Positions 1 to 11,610 are shown, counted from the first letter of the stretch. The stretch is 64,000 bases of DNA from Cellulomonas sp. C5510 (GCF_019797765.1 NZ_CP081862.1:496001-560000); one strand, 5' to 3'. Notes: generated by a model from the sequence alone, not told the origin. Program-made: numbers and translations.

Positions 1-708
1 GCGAAGATGTCCGAGGGCGAGTACCCGCCCCGCCACCCGGACCCGGCTCTGCACGCCGGACGCGTCTTCGCGCAGCGGCTCGCCGACGCCGGGATCACGG
101 TCACCGGCGAGGTGTCCTGGGTCGACGCCCCCGCCACCGGCGACGTGCTCGGCACGGTGTCGTCCGCCCCCGTCGCGGAGGTCGCCCAGTACTTCCTCGA
201 CACGTCGGACAACACCATCACCGAGGTCGTCGCCCGCATGGTGGCCGTGGAGCTCGGGCTGCCCGGTTCGTTCGAGGGCGCCACGAAGGCCGTGCTGCGG
301 ACCGCGTCCGCGCTCGGCGTGGACACGTCCGGGGCCGTGCTCGCGGACGCGTCCGGGCTCGCGGAGGGCTCGGCGCTGCCGCCCCGGATGCTCCTCGGCC
401 TGCTCCAGCTGGTGATCGACCCCGCCCACCCGGAGCTGCGCGAGGTCGGCACGGGCATGCCGGTCGGAGGTCTCACCGGGACGCTCGCCGACCGGTTCAC
501 CGGCGGCGCCGGGACCGGACTGGTCCGCGCCAAGACGGGCAGCCTGAAGGACGTGACGTCGCTCGCCGGCACGGTGCTGGACGCCGACGGGCGCCTCCTG
601 CTGTTCGTCCTCATGGCCGACCGGACCGGGGCGGTCGGCCAGGCCCAGCCGCGCGCCGCGCTCGACGGCTTCGTCGGCGGGCTCGCGGGGTGCGGCTGCC
701 GGGGATGA
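1..708 (+). CDS. dacB: D-alanyl-D-alanine carboxypeptidase / endopeptidase (PBP4, DacB family), 3' part
   Basis: The open frame runs in from the window edge, so the N-terminus is missing. The visible 235 residues carry the second and third active-site motifs of the penicillin-binding S13 family: SDN at 205-213 and KTGS at 532-543, the latter in the context AKTGSLKDVTSLAG. The first motif (SxxK) must lie upstream of the window. The family trims or cleaves D-Ala-D-Ala peptides of peptidoglycan outside the membrane. The next gene overlaps or follows closely, and dacB before DUF2342, tilS and hpt is the usual actinobacterial order. The assignment is secure at family level; the exact specificity (carboxypeptidase or endopeptidase) cannot be read from this part. 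Confidence 0.9.
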   Translation, partial: AKMSEGEYPPRHPDPALHAGRVFAQRLADAGITVTGEVSWVDAPATGDVLGTVSSAPVAEVAQYFLDTSDNTITEVVARMVAVELGLPGSFEGATKAVLRTASALGVDTSGAVLADASGLAEGSALPPRMLLGLLQLVIDPAHPELREVGTGMPVGGLTGTLADRFTGGAGTGLVRAKTGSLKDVTSLAGTVLDADGRLLLFVLMADRTGAVGQAQPRAALDGFVGGLAGCGCRG

Positions 709-734
709 CCCCACGGACCGGCGCCGCGGGTGGT

Positions 735-740
735 TACCGT
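735..740 (+). promoter_or_regulatory. -10 box TACCGT for the DUF2342 gene
   Basis: TA-N3-T hexamer ending 6 nt before GTG 747, the spacing seen in leaderless actinobacterial genes. It supports the 747 start over the in-frame ATG at 690. No convincing -35 element is visible. Confidence 0.45.
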
Positions 741-746
741 GGTGCG

Positions 747-1766
747 GTGCAGCCCGCCGTCGACTGGGACCTGGCCGCCCGGCTCGCCGCCCGCGCGGTG
801 CGGACCGGGCCGGAGGCGACGCAGGCCGAGCGCGAGGACGTCGTCGCCGCGCTGCGGGCGGCCGCGCCCGAGGCCGTCGCGCACGTCGCCCGCCTGACGC
901 GCCTCGTCCCGGCCGCCGCGCCCACGGGCGCAGTGGCGCACGACGTGCGGGTGGTCGACCGGGCGTCGTGGGCCCGGGCCAACGTCCGCTCGCTGCGGTC
1001 CCTGGCGGAGCGCGCGGGCGTCCCCGCCGCGCACGGCGTCCGCGCGACCGCGGGGGCAGGTCAGGTCGCCGCCGTCCTGGGCCTGCTCTCCGGCTCGGTG
1101 CTCGGGCAGTACGACCCGTGGCACCCGCCCGGCACGCTGCTGCTGGTCGCGCCGAACGTGCTGGCCGTCGAGCGCGCGCTGCGGCTGGACCCCGCGGACT
1201 TCCGGCTCTGGGTGACGCTGCACGAGCAGACCCACGCCCTGCAGTTCGCCGCGGCGCCCTGGCTGACGGACCACCTCGCGGCGCGGGTGGCGGCGTTGCT
1301 CGCGGACGAGGAGCACTCCCGCCGCCGGCTCCCCGGCGCCTCCCGCGACCGGGCCGGAGGGGGCCGGGCCGGAGGGGGCCGGTCGGTGCTCGACCTGCTC
1401 GACCCGCGGCAGCGCGGCGTCGTCGACGAGGTCGGTGCCGTGATGGCGCTGCTCGAGGGCCACGCGGACGTGACGATGGACGCGGCGGGTCGCGGCGCGG
1501 TGCCGTCCGTGCGGCGGATCCGGCGCCGGTTCGAGGCGCGCCGCTCGGGCGCCCCCGGCACCGGTGCGATGCGCCGCGTGCTGCGGGCCCTGCTCGGCGC
1601 GGACGTCAAGCTCGCGCAGTACCGCGACGGCGCCGCGTTCGTCCGGGCCGTCCGCCGCAGCGTCGGGACCGACGGCCTGAACGCGGTGTGGACCGGCGCG
1701 GAGGCGCTCCCTACGCCGGCGGAGATCGCGGACCCCGCCGCCTGGGTGCGGCGGGTGCACGGCTGA
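747..1766 (+). CDS. Zinc-dependent metalloprotease-like protein, DUF2342 family
   Basis: About 339 residues. A clear HExxH zinc motif, HEQTH at 1221-1235 (residues 159-163), lies in the context [10 protein letters not shown], typical of the DUF2342 / F420-biosynthesis-associated hydrolase family. The biological substrate is unknown. The start was set at GTG 747, which gives the family-like N-terminus [10 protein letters not shown] and sits 6 nt after a TACCGT box; an in-frame ATG at 690 would overlap dacB. A 15-bp tandem duplication near 1350-1383 encodes a Gly-rich [10 protein letters not shown] insert. The gene sits between dacB and tilS, separated from tilS by one base, as in many actinobacteria. 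Confidence 0.85.
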   Translation: MQPAVDWDLAARLAARAVRTGPEATQAEREDVVAALRAAAPEAVAHVARLTRLVPAAAPTGAVAHDVRVVDRASWARANVRSLRSLAERAGVPAAHGVRATAGAGQVAAVLGLLSGSVLGQYDPWHPPGTLLLVAPNVLAVERALRLDPADFRLWVTLHEQTHALQFAAAPWLTDHLAARVAALLADEEHSRRRLPGASRDRAGGGRAGGGRSVLDLLDPRQRGVVDEVGAVMALLEGHADVTMDAAGRGAVPSVRRIRRRFEARRSGAPGTGAMRRVLRALLGADVKLAQYRDGAAFVRAVRRSVGTDGLNAVWTGAEALPTPAEIADPAAWVRRVHG

Positions 1767-1767
1767 C

Positions 1768-2898
1768 GTGGCGGGCCCGCACCCGGCGGTCGCGGCCACC
1801 CGGTCCGCCGTCGCCGCGTCGGTCACGGACCTGCCCGACGGCGCGCGGGTGCTCGTCGCGTGCTCCGGCGGGCCGGACTCGCTCGCGCTGGCGGCGGCGA
1901 CCGCGTTCGTGGCGGCGGGGGGCGGGCGCGCGCGCCTGCGGGCGGGTGCCGTGGTGGTCGACCACGGGCTCCAGCCGGGCAGCGCCGAGGTGGCGTCGCG
2001 CGCCGCCGCGGCCTGCCGGCGGCTGGGGCTGGACCCGGTGGAGGTCGTCGCGGTCGACGTGACCGGACCCGGCGGCCCCGAGGCCGCCGCGCGTGCGGCG
2101 CGCGCCGACGCCCTGCACGAGGTCGCCGGACGGCTCGGCGCGGCGGCGGTCCTGCTCGGGCACACACGGGACGACCAGGCCGAGGGCGTGCTGCTCGGGC
2201 TGGCCCGCGGCTCCGGGGCACGCTCGCTCGCCGGGATGGCGCCCGTGCGCGGGCTGCTGCGCCGGCCGCTGCTGGCCGTGACGCGGGAGCAGACCGTCGC
2301 GGCGTGCGCGGCGCTCGGCCTCGACCCCTGGCACGACCCCACGAACGCCGGCGCCGCGCCCGACGACCCCCGGCGGTCACGGGTGCGGGCGCACGTGATG
2401 CCGGTGCTCGAGCGCGAGCTCGGCCCCGGTGTCGCGGCGGCGCTCGCACGCTCGGCGGAGCTCCTGCGCGAGGACGCCGACGCCCTGGACGCGCTGGCAG
2501 CGCAGCTGCTCGACCGGGCACGCGCCGTCGCCGGGGCCGGGGACGCGCCCGGTCCCGCGCTCCCCGAGCCCGCCGTGGCGCTCGACGCCGCCGTGCTCGC
2601 CGCCGCCCCGGCGGCGCTGCGGGCCCGCGCCCTGCGCGCCGCCGCGGTCCTGGCGGGGTCGCCGGCCGGCGCGCTCGCCGCGGCGCACGTCCGGGCCGTC
2701 GACGCGCTCGTGACCGCGTGGCACGGCCAGGGCCCGGTGCACCTGCCCGGGCGCGTGGAGGCCTCCCGCGCGTGTGGCAGGCTTGCGCTGCGCGCCGCAC
2801 CCCCGGCCGAGCCCGCGGACGACGACGGGGGCGCGCGAGGCACCGACGGGGCCGGCGAGCCGGCCGAGGCGACACAGCGAGGAGACCGGCACCGGTGA
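1768..2898 (+). CDS. tilS: tRNA(Ile)-lysidine synthase
   Basis: 376 residues from GTG 1768. It carries the N-type ATP-pyrophosphatase P-loop SGGPDS at residues 33-38 and the downstream [10 protein letters not shown] motif characteristic of TilS. The enzyme attaches lysine to C34 of the CAU-anticodon tRNA-Ile in the cytoplasm, changing its reading from AUG to AUA; it is essential in most bacteria. The Ala-rich C-terminal half corresponds to the less conserved tRNA-binding part. The stop TGA 2896-2898 overlaps the GTG start of hpt, so the two genes are probably co-translated. tilS next to hpt and ftsH is a widely conserved pairing. Confidence 0.95.
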   Translation: MAGPHPAVAATRSAVAASVTDLPDGARVLVACSGGPDSLALAAATAFVAAGGGRARLRAGAVVVDHGLQPGSAEVASRAAAACRRLGLDPVEVVAVDVTGPGGPEAAARAARADALHEVAGRLGAAAVLLGHTRDDQAEGVLLGLARGSGARSLAGMAPVRGLLRRPLLAVTREQTVAACAALGLDPWHDPTNAGAAPDDPRRSRVRAHVMPVLERELGPGVAAALARSAELLREDADALDALAAQLLDRARAVAGAGDAPGPALPEPAVALDAAVLAAAPAALRARALRAAAVLAGSPAGALAAAHVRAVDALVTAWHGQGPVHLPGRVEASRACGRLALRAAPPAEPADDDGGARGTDGAGEPAEATQRGDRHR

Positions 2899-3449
2899 AC
2901 GCCGACGACATGGGCGCGGACCTGGAGCGCGTGCTCCTGACCGAGGAGCAGCTCGGCACCCGCCTGGACGAGATCGCCGCGCAGATCGACGCGGACTACG
3001 CCGGCCGGGAGATCCTGCTGGTCGGCGTGCTCAAGGGCGCCGTCATGGTGATGGCCGACCTGGCCCGCCGCATCAGCACCCCGCTCGCGATGGACTGGAT
3101 GGCGGTGTCCTCCTACGGGTCGGGCACCAAGTCGTCCGGGGTCGTGCGCATCCTCAAGGACCTCGACGCCGACCTCACCGGCCGGCACGTGCTCGTCGTC
3201 GAGGACATCATCGACTCCGGCCTGACGCTGTCGTGGCTGCTGGCGAACCTGCGCAGCCGCGGCCCGGCGACCGTCGAGATCGCGACGATGCTCCGCAAGC
3301 CCGACGCCGCCAAGGTCGAGGTCGACGTCCGGTACGTCGGTTTCGACATCCCGAACGAGTTCGTCGTGGGCTACGGCCTGGACTACGCGGAGAGGTACCG
3401 CAACCTGCCGTTCGTCGGCACGCTCGCGCCGCACGTCTACGCGTCCTGA
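2895..3449 (+). CDS. hpt: Hypoxanthine phosphoribosyltransferase
   Basis: 184 residues. The PRPP-binding loop [12 protein letters not shown] is at residues 101-112, and the whole protein matches the purine-salvage type I PRTase fold. It converts hypoxanthine or guanine plus PRPP to IMP or GMP in the cytoplasm. The chosen start is GTG 2895, which overlaps the tilS stop (GTGA) and has AGGAGA about 11 nt upstream; ATG 2910 is a possible alternative, giving a protein shorter by 5 residues, but has no nearby ribosome-binding site. A hairpin at 3470-3496 follows the stop and separates it from ftsH. Confidence 0.95.
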   Translation: MNADDMGADLERVLLTEEQLGTRLDEIAAQIDADYAGREILLVGVLKGAVMVMADLARRISTPLAMDWMAVSSYGSGTKSSGVVRILKDLDADLTGRHVLVVEDIIDSGLTLSWLLANLRSRGPATVEIATMLRKPDAAKVEVDVRYVGFDIPNEFVVGYGLDYAERYRNLPFVGTLAPHVYAS

Positions 3450-3469
3450 CCGCGCCGGGTCGCCGCGGG

Positions 3470-3496
3470 GCCCGGGGCGGGAGTCCCGCCCTGGGC
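3470..3496 (+). terminator. Hairpin after hpt
   Basis: GC-rich inverted repeat GCCCGGGGCGGGA / TCCCGCCCTGGGC with one G-T wobble, 21 nt after the hpt stop. There is no T-run, as usual in high-GC genomes. It suggests that ftsH has its own promoter, possibly around TAACTT at 3529-3534. Confidence 0.45.
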
Positions 3497-3588
3497 GAAC
3501 ACGCACCGTCCGCGTCAGGTCCACCGTGTAACTTCGGAGCCTCCACCCCTGCGACCGGAGGGACGAGGGGGCACGCCCCCGTCTGCCC

Positions 3589-5676
<2,088 letters not shown>

Positions 5677-5692
5677 CGGGACGGGCGCGACC

Positions 5693-6316
5693 GTGACCGA
5701 CGCGGGAGGGCCCCCGGCGGAGGACGACCGGCGGGCTCCGCGCGAGGTCCCGCCGTACGACGCACCGCGCGCGGAGGCGGCGATCCGCGAGCTCCTGCTG
5801 GCGGTGGGGGAGGACCCCGACCGGGACGGGCTGCGGGACACCCCGGCGCGCGTGGCCCGGGCCTACCAGGAGATCTTCGCGGGTCTGCGCCAGGACCCGA
5901 AGGACGTGCTGAGCGCGACCTTCGACATCGGGCACGAGGAGATGGTCCTGGTCAAGGACATCGAGGTGTACTCGACGTGCGAGCACCACCTCGTCCCGTT
6001 CCACGGCGTCGCCCACATCGGCTACATCCCCGGCGCGTCCGGTCGCGTGACGGGGCTGTCCAAGCTCGCCCGGCTGGTCGACGTGTTCGCCCGGCGGCCG
6101 CAGGTGCAGGAACGCATGACCGGGGAGATCGCGGACGCCCTGGTGGAGGTCCTGGAGCCGCGCGGGGTCATCGTGGTCGTGCAGTGCGAGCACCTGTGCA
6201 TGTCGATGCGCGGGGTCCGCAAGCCCGGTTCGCGCACCGTGACGTCGGCCGTGCGCGGCCAGATGCGCAACCCGGCGACGCGCGCCGAGGCGATGAGCCT
6301 CGTGCTCGGCCGCTGA
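5693..6316 (+). CDS. folE: GTP cyclohydrolase I
   Basis: 207 residues from GTG 5693. It carries the zinc and active-site segment [11 protein letters not shown] (Cys96, His98, His99) and the second zinc cysteine in [12 protein letters not shown] (Cys165). The enzyme converts GTP to 7,8-dihydroneopterin triphosphate, the first step of folate synthesis, as a toroidal decamer. It opens the folE-folP-folBK group, consistent with one folate cluster, although folP has its own -10-like box. Length and motifs are standard. Confidence 0.97.
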   Translation: MTDAGGPPAEDDRRAPREVPPYDAPRAEAAIRELLLAVGEDPDRDGLRDTPARVARAYQEIFAGLRQDPKDVLSATFDIGHEEMVLVKDIEVYSTCEHHLVPFHGVAHIGYIPGASGRVTGLSKLARLVDVFARRPQVQERMTGEIADALVEVLEPRGVIVVVQCEHLCMSMRGVRKPGSRTVTSAVRGQMRNPATRAEAMSLVLGR

Positions 6317-6354
6317 GCCCCGCTGCCGCCGACGGCTCCCGGTCCGGCACCCCC

Positions 6355-6360
6355 TAGGCT
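6355..6360 (+). promoter_or_regulatory. -10 box TAGGCT for folP
   Basis: TAGGCT ends 6 nt before GTG 6367, giving a likely leaderless folP transcript in addition to any readthrough from folE. Confidence 0.5.
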
Positions 6361-6366
6361 GGTCAC

Positions 6367-7251
6367 GTGCGTCCCCCCTCGCCGCTCCCGCCCGCGCTGA
6401 CGTCCGCCGGTCAGGCCGGCCGGACGGTCGTGATGGGCGTGCTGAACGTGACGCCGGACTCGTTCTCCGACGGCGGGCGCTGGTTCACGCCGGAGGCCGC
6501 GGTGGCGCACGGCCTCGCGCTGGTCGCCGACGGCGCGGACCTGCTGGACGTGGGCGGCGAGTCGACCCGTCCCGGCGCAGCCCGGGTGCCGGTCGCCGAG
6601 GAGCTCGACCGGGTGCTGCCCGTGGTGCGGGAGCTCGCGGGCCGCGGGGTGCCCGTCAGCGTCGACACGACGCGGGCGGAGGTCGCGGAGGCGGCGGTGG
6701 CTGCGGGCGCCGTCGTGGTGAACGACGTGTCGGGCGGACTCGCGGACCCCGCGATCCGCGAGGTGGTCGCGCGCACCGGTGTCGTGTACGTCGCGATGCA
6801 CTGGCGCGGCCACGCCGACGTCATGGACGACCTGGCGCAGTACGACGACGTGGTGACCGACGTGCGCCGGGAGCTCGCGCAGCGGGTCGCCGAGCTGCGG
6901 GAGGCCGGCGTCGCGGACCACCAGGTGGTGCTCGACCCGGGACTGGGCTTCGCGAAGCCCGGTGCGGCGAACTGGCCGCTGCTCGCCCGGCTGCCCGAGC
7001 TCGTCGCGGACGGGTTCCCGGTGCTGGTCGGCGCGTCCCGCAAGCGGTTCCTCGGGCACCTGCTCGCCGGCCCGGACGGGACACCCGCCCCGCCGGGGGC
7101 CCGGGACGCGGCGACGGCGGCGGTCTCGGCGCTGGCAGCGGCCGCGGGTGCGTGGGGAGTGCGCGTGCACGAGGCTCGGGGGACGGCGGACGCGGTGCGC
7201 GTCGCCGCGCGGTGGACGGCCGCGGTGCCGTCCGGGAGGGACGACCGATGA
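6367..7251 (+). CDS. folP: Dihydropteroate synthase
   Basis: 294 residues. The diagnostic first signature GVLNVTPDSFSDGG lies near residues 24-37, followed by DVGGESTRPGA and a C-terminal GASRKRF loop. It condenses 6-hydroxymethyl-7,8-dihydropterin diphosphate with p-aminobenzoate to dihydropteroate and is the sulfonamide target. The GTG 6367 start follows a TAGGCT box. The stop overlaps the next start (ATGA at 7248-7251), so folP and the folB-folK fusion are translationally coupled. No insertion or sulfonamide-resistance-type change was obvious by eye. Confidence 0.96.
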   Translation: MRPPSPLPPALTSAGQAGRTVVMGVLNVTPDSFSDGGRWFTPEAAVAHGLALVADGADLLDVGGESTRPGAARVPVAEELDRVLPVVRELAGRGVPVSVDTTRAEVAEAAVAAGAVVVNDVSGGLADPAIREVVARTGVVYVAMHWRGHADVMDDLAQYDDVVTDVRRELAQRVAELREAGVADHQVVLDPGLGFAKPGAANWPLLARLPELVADGFPVLVGASRKRFLGHLLAGPDGTPAPPGARDAATAAVSALAAAAGAWGVRVHEARGTADAVRVAARWTAAVPSGRDDR

Positions 7252-8807
7252 GCGACGAGGACGAGGTCCTGGGCCGCACGGGCCGGCGGCTGGACCGGAT
7301 CCGGCTGGTGGGCGTGACGGCCACGGGCTACCACGGGGTGTTCGAGCACGAGCGCCGCGAGGGGCAGACGTTCGTGGCGGACGTGACGGCCCACCTCGAC
7401 ACCCGGCGCGCCGCCGCGACGGACGACCTCGCGCACACGCTGGACTACGGCGCGCTCGCGGAGCAGGTCGCGGCCGTGCTGGCGGGGGAGCCCGCGGACC
7501 TCGTCGAGACCGTCGCCGAGCGCATCGCCGCGACCGTCCTCGGGCACCACCAGGTGCAGGCCGTCGACGTGGCGGTGCACAAGCCGCAGGCACCCATCAC
7601 GGTGCCGTTCGCGGACGTGGTCGTCGAGGTGCGCCGGGACCGCTCCTGGCTGCCGGCCGCCGAGCCGCTCGACGCGCAGTCGTCCGTCCCGTGGCACCCC
7701 GTGACCGCGCCGTCGGCGGAGCCCGCCGCGGCGCCGCCCGCCGAGGACGACCCCCTGCCGGTCCCGGACCTCGTCGCCGCGGGGCCGCAGCTCCCGTCGG
7801 CGCCGCTGCCCGCGCCGACGCCGCCGAGCGGGGCCGCCGCGACCGCCGCGCTGCCGCTCGCCGCCGCCGGTGCCCTCCCCGGACCGGGGGCGGATGCGGT
7901 GCCCGCAGGCCCCGGCTCCGACGAGCCCCGCCCCCTGGACGTGCCCGGCGAGGCGGACCGGGCCGGCGGCCCCGTCCGGCCCGCGGTCGCGACCCCCGCG
8001 CCGCCCGGTGGGCCGGACGAGCCGTCGGGCGTGCCGGTCGCGGCCGTCGTGCCCGACGGGTTGGGCGCCGGGGTGGGCGCGTGGCCCGCTGACGACGACG
8101 TCGTCGAGGCCGAGCTCGTGCAGGACGCGATGGACGTGCCGCCGGACGAGCCGGTGGAGGTCGTCCTCGCGATCGGCTCGAACGTCGGCCCGGCGCAGGA
8201 CACGCTGCGCGACGCCGTCGCCGACCTCGCGGCGGTGCCCGGCCTGGAGGTGGTGGACGTCTCGGCGCTCGCCCGCACCGCGCCCGTCGGCGGTCCCGAC
8301 CAGCCGGACTTCCTCAACGCCGTCGTCATCGCGCGCACCACGCTGTCCCCGCGGGACCTGCTGCGGGCCACCGCGGAGGTCGAGCGCGTGCACGGGCGCG
8401 AGCGGACCGTGCGCTGGGGCCCCCGGACGCTGGACGTCGACATCGTCGTGTACGGGCAGGTGTCGGCCGTGACCGACGACCTGGAGCTCCCGCACCCGCG
8501 GGCGCACGAGCGGGCGTTCGTCCTGCAGCCGTGGGCGCAGGTCCGGCCGGACGCGGTGCTGCACGGCCTGGGCGGCGGCCCGGTCGCGGCGCTGGCGGCC
8601 ACCGCGCCCGACCGGGACGGCGTGCGCTGGCTGGCGCTGGACTGGCTGACGGCCCCGGTGCCGGCGGCTCTGCCCGACCCGGGCGCGCAGCCCGCCGCGG
8701 CGTCCCCCTGGCCGGGCACGGAGCCGGACCCGTCGGACGCGCCCGGCCCGTCCGGCCCGTCCGACCCGGCCGACCCGCTCGGACCCGTCGACCGCCGGGA
8801 CCTCTGA
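7248..8807 (+). CDS. folK: Bifunctional dihydroneopterin aldolase / HPPK (FolB-FolK fusion)
   Basis: 519 residues in one uninterrupted frame. Residues about 15-135 form FolB (GVTATGYHGVFEHERREGQ, DVAVHKPQAP). Residues about 303-460 form FolK (LAIGSNVGPAQDTL, RTVRWGPRTLDVDIV, HPRAHERAFVL). They are joined by a linker of about 165 residues rich in Pro, Ala and Asp. The protein would carry out two successive steps: dihydroneopterin to 6-hydroxymethyl-dihydropterin plus glycolaldehyde, then pyrophosphorylation to the FolP substrate. ATG 7248 overlaps the folP stop. In many actinobacteria folB and folK are separate adjacent genes, so this looks like a fusion of neighbours. The C-terminal tail is low-complexity. 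Confidence 0.92.
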   Translation: MSDEDEVLGRTGRRLDRIRLVGVTATGYHGVFEHERREGQTFVADVTAHLDTRRAAATDDLAHTLDYGALAEQVAAVLAGEPADLVETVAERIAATVLGHHQVQAVDVAVHKPQAPITVPFADVVVEVRRDRSWLPAAEPLDAQSSVPWHPVTAPSAEPAAAPPAEDDPLPVPDLVAAGPQLPSAPLPAPTPPSGAAATAALPLAAAGALPGPGADAVPAGPGSDEPRPLDVPGEADRAGGPVRPAVATPAPPGGPDEPSGVPVAAVVPDGLGAGVGAWPADDDVVEAELVQDAMDVPPDEPVEVVLAIGSNVGPAQDTLRDAVADLAAVPGLEVVDVSALARTAPVGGPDQPDFLNAVVIARTTLSPRDLLRATAEVERVHGRERTVRWGPRTLDVDIVVYGQVSAVTDDLELPHPRAHERAFVLQPWAQVRPDAVLHGLGGGPVAALAATAPDRDGVRWLALDWLTAPVPAALPDPGAQPAAASPWPGTEPDPSDAPGPSGPSDPADPLGPVDRRDL

Positions 8808-9304
8808 TGCAGCGCACCCACGCCCGCACGCTGCTGCTCGTCGCCGCCGTCACCGCGGCGCTGGGGTGGCTGGTGCTGCGGCTGCTCGCCAGCCGCGGCG
8901 TCGAGCCGCCGCCGGTGCCGTGGCCGATGGTCGCGGTCCTGCTGCTGATCGCGGCGGTCGTCCTCGGCATGGGCTGGTCGGTGCGGCAGTACCTGCGGGG
9001 CCGGCACCCCACGCTCGACCCGGTGCGGGCCGCACGGACCGCGGTGCTCGCGAAGGCCTCCTGCTACACGGGGGCGCTGCTGTCGGGCTGGTACGCCGCG
9101 CAGGTGCTCGTCGTGCTGGGGGACCTCGACATCGACGCGCAGCGCGACCGGGCGACCTCCGCGGGCCTGGCCGTGCTCGGGGCGGTCGTGCTGGCGGTGA
9201 CCGGGCTCGTCGTGGAGTGGTTCTGCCGGATCCCTCCGCCCAGCGACCCGGAGGACGCGGCGGGCCCTCGGGGTGACGCGTCTCCGGACGCGGCGCACGG
9301 CTGA
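8807..9304 (+). CDS. DUF3180 family membrane protein
   Basis: 165 residues starting at ATG 8807, which overlaps the stop of the folB-folK fusion (TGATG). Four hydrophobic segments are visible (about residues 7-24, 32-52, 80-98 and 117-137), and the sequence and position match DUF3180, an actinobacterial membrane family found right after folK. Function is unknown; tight coupling to the folate genes is the only functional hint. The C-terminal tail is short, Pro/Asp/Gly-rich and probably cytoplasmic. Confidence 0.8.
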   Translation: MQRTHARTLLLVAAVTAALGWLVLRLLASRGVEPPPVPWPMVAVLLLIAAVVLGMGWSVRQYLRGRHPTLDPVRAARTAVLAKASCYTGALLSGWYAAQVLVVLGDLDIDAQRDRATSAGLAVLGAVVLAVTGLVVEWFCRIPPPSDPEDAAGPRGDASPDAAHG

Positions 9305-9388
9305 GCGCCCTCCCGCTGCGGCGCCGGGGTCGCGCGGGGACGGACCTCCGGGCCGCGCCGCCCTCCCGCGCGGTGGAAGGATGGGCGC

Positions 9389-9952
9389 ATGACCACGCCT
9401 GACGGTGGCGCCGCCGCCCTCCCGCAGCCCGACGCCGTGCCCGCGACGCCGCCGTCCCCGGTACCCAGCAGCGAGCCGTTCGAGCCTGCCGGGGTCGTCT
9501 GGACGCCCGTGTCGAGCCGTCTCGCGACCGCGCGCCTCGTGGTGGGGCTCTGCTGGCTGGGGGTGCCGCTGCTCGCGCTGGTGCTCGCCGCGGCGCTCTC
9601 CGGCGTCGCGTGGCTGTGGGCCGGTGCCGCGGTGCTCGCGGTCCTGACGGTCTGGCTGCTGTGGCTCGTGCCGCGGCAGGTCCGCGCGATGGGGTACGCC
9701 GAGCGCGCCGACGACCTGCTGCTGCGCCGGGGCATCCTGTTCCGCTCGATGGTCGTGGTCCCCTACGGCCGCATGCAGTACGTCGACGTGACGGCCGGCC
9801 CGCTCGCACGCCGCCTCGGCATCGCGTCCGTCCAGCTCCACACCGCGTCGCCGGGCACGGACGCGTCGATCGACGGCCTCCCGACGGCCGAGGCCGCCCG
9901 GCTGCGGGACCAGCTCGCCTCGCGCGGCGAGGCCCGCCTGGCGGGGCTGTGA
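9389..9952 (+). CDS. PH-domain (bPH2, YdbS-like) membrane protein
   Basis: 187 residues. A Pro-rich N-terminal tail of about 45 residues precedes two adjacent transmembrane segments (about 52-90) and a bPH2 domain containing LLLRRGILFRSMVVVPYGRMQYV, the typical YdbS pattern. Members often occur as a pair with a longer, multi-bPH2 protein, as here. The Bacillus relatives are linked to bacteriocin tolerance, but a role in this organism is not known. The start ATG 9389 has AAGGAT 6-7 nt upstream, like the AGGAT boxes before lysS and gpmA. The stop overlaps the next start. Confidence 0.8.
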   Translation: MTTPDGGAAALPQPDAVPATPPSPVPSSEPFEPAGVVWTPVSSRLATARLVVGLCWLGVPLLALVLAAALSGVAWLWAGAAVLAVLTVWLLWLVPRQVRAMGYAERADDLLLRRGILFRSMVVVPYGRMQYVDVTAGPLARRLGIASVQLHTASPGTDASIDGLPTAEAARLRDQLASRGEARLAGL

Positions 9953-11610
9953 GCGGCGAGCAGCTCCCGGCCGGCCCCGCGGGACCCGCCGTGACCGGGA
10001 CACCGGCACCGGTCGCACCGCCGCCGCCCGACGACGCGCTGGGATGGCGCCGCATGCACCCCGTCACCCCGGCGGTGAAGGGCTGGAAGGTGCTCGTGGC
10101 GGTGCTCGCGGTGATCGTGTGGAACTCCGCGGACGACGTGCGCGAGCTCGCCGAGTGGCTGGGCGCCCGCGCCTGGTTGTTCCTCGCGGGCGGTGTCGTC
10201 CTGGTCGGGCTGATCGGGTTCGGGTACTCGGCGGTCGCGTGGCGCATGACGCGGTTCGCCGTCACCGACGACGCGGTGCACCTGCGGTCCGGCGTGCTGT
10301 TCCGGCAGCAGCGGCAGGCCCGGCTGGACCGGTTGCAGGCCGTCGACGTCGTGCAGCCCCTCCTCGCGCGGATCCTCGGGCTGTCCGAGCTGCGGCTGGA
10401 GGTCGCCGGCGGCGCTGGTTCCGCGGTCTCGCTCGCGTTCCTGCGCGAGGCGGAGGCCGAGCAGCTGCGGGCGGAGCTGCTCGCCCGGGCGGCCGGGCTG
10501 CACCGCCCGGCGGGGGTGCCGCCCCTGGCCGTGCCCGCGGGCGTCGACCTCGAGCCCGTCGGCGCGGACGGTGCGGACGGGGCGGGCGGTGCGGACGGCG
10601 CGCCCGGCACCGGCCGCCCCGGGCCCGCCGCCGTCGGTGGGGTCGCCCCCGGCGCCCCGGGCACCCCGACGGCCGGGCCGGGTGCGCACGACGCGGGCGC
10701 CCCGGGGTGGGTCGGGCCGGCACCGGTCGCCCCCGAGCGCCCCGTCTACGAGGTCCCGGTCGGGCGGCTGCTGGGGTCCACCCTGCTGTCGTCCGCGACC
10801 TTCTGGCTGCTCGGGATCCTGGTCGCCGTCGTCGCGCTGATCGCCACCTCCGGGCGGTTCGAGTCCGCGTTCGCGCTGCTGCCTGCGCTGCTCGGCGTGG
10901 TGTCGTACTCCTGGACCCGCTTCAACCGGGGCGCGAACTTCCGCGCGGCGATCTCCCCGGACGGGATCCGCCTGCGGCACGGGCTGACCGAGGCGCGCGC
11001 CCAGACCGTCCCGCCCGGCCGGGTGCAGGCCGTGCAGGTGACGCAGGGGCTGCTGTGGCGGCGGGCGGACTGGTGGCGGGTCGAGGTGAACGTCGCCGGC
11101 TACGGCGCCGGCACCGAGCAGACCCACACCGAGAACGTGCTGCTGCCGGTCGGGACCCGTGACGACGCGCTGCTGGCGCTGTGGCTCGTGCTGCCGGACC
11201 TCGGCACACCCGACCCGCGCGCCCTCGTCGACGCCGGCCTGACCGGCCGGGAGGCCGACGGCACCTGGGCGGTCGCGCCGCGCCGGTCCCGGTGGCTCGA
11301 CCCGGTCGGCTGGCGGCGGCACGGCGTGACCGTCACCGACCGCGCCCTCGTGCTGCGCTCCGGCGTGCTCGTGCGCCGTCTGGTGGTCGTGCCGCACGAG
11401 CGCACGCAGTCGCTCGGCCTCGCGCAGGGGCCGCTGCAGCGGCGGCTCGGCCTGGCGTCGTTCCAGCTGCACTCGACGCCCGGGCCCGTGTCGCCCCGGG
11501 TCGACCACCTGGACGCGCGGGTCGCCGCCGGGCTGCTCGACGAGCAGTCGACGCGCGCCCGGACGGCACGCGCGGGGGCGGGGCCGGAGCAGTGGATGCG
11601 CCGGGCATGA
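9949..11610 (+). CDS. PH-domain (bPH2, YdbT-like) multi-domain membrane protein
   Basis: 553 residues from GTG 9949 (GTGA overlap with the previous stop); ATG 10054 is an alternative. Three bPH2-type units are visible: around FAVTDDAVHLRSGVLFRQQR, ISPDGIRLRHGLTEARAQ, and VTVTDRALVLRSGVLVRRL. Hydrophobic pairs precede the first two (about 43-85 and 275-320 region), and a long Gly/Ala/Pro linker separates units one and two. This is the YdbT partner of the preceding YdbS-like protein, probably forming a membrane complex of unknown function. Its stop overlaps the following ATG. Confidence 0.8.
   Translation: MSGEQLPAGPAGPAVTGTPAPVAPPPPDDALGWRRMHPVTPAVKGWKVLVAVLAVIVWNSADDVRELAEWLGARAWLFLAGGVVLVGLIGFGYSAVAWRMTRFAVTDDAVHLRSGVLFRQQRQARLDRLQAVDVVQPLLARILGLSELRLEVAGGAGSAVSLAFLREAEAEQLRAELLARAAGLHRPAGVPPLAVPAGVDLEPVGADGADGAGGADGAPGTGRPGPAAVGGVAPGAPGTPTAGPGAHDAGAPGWVGPAPVAPERPVYEVPVGRLLGSTLLSSATFWLLGILVAVVALIATSGRFESAFALLPALLGVVSYSWTRFNRGANFRAAISPDGIRLRHGLTEARAQTVPPGRVQAVQVTQGLLWRRADWWRVEVNVAGYGAGTEQTHTENVLLPVGTRDDALLALWLVLPDLGTPDPRALVDAGLTGREADGTWAVAPRRSRWLDPVGWRRHGVTVTDRALVLRSGVLVRRLVVVPHERTQSLGLAQGPLQRRLGLASFQLHSTPGPVSPRVDHLDARVAAGLLDEQSTRARTARAGAGPEQWMRRA

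Noticed and set aside
7445..10018. 857-codon minus-strand frame across the folB-folK, DUF3180 and bPH2 genes
   Set aside because: It crosses several well-supported plus-strand genes and is made of low-complexity Ser/Arg/Gly translation.
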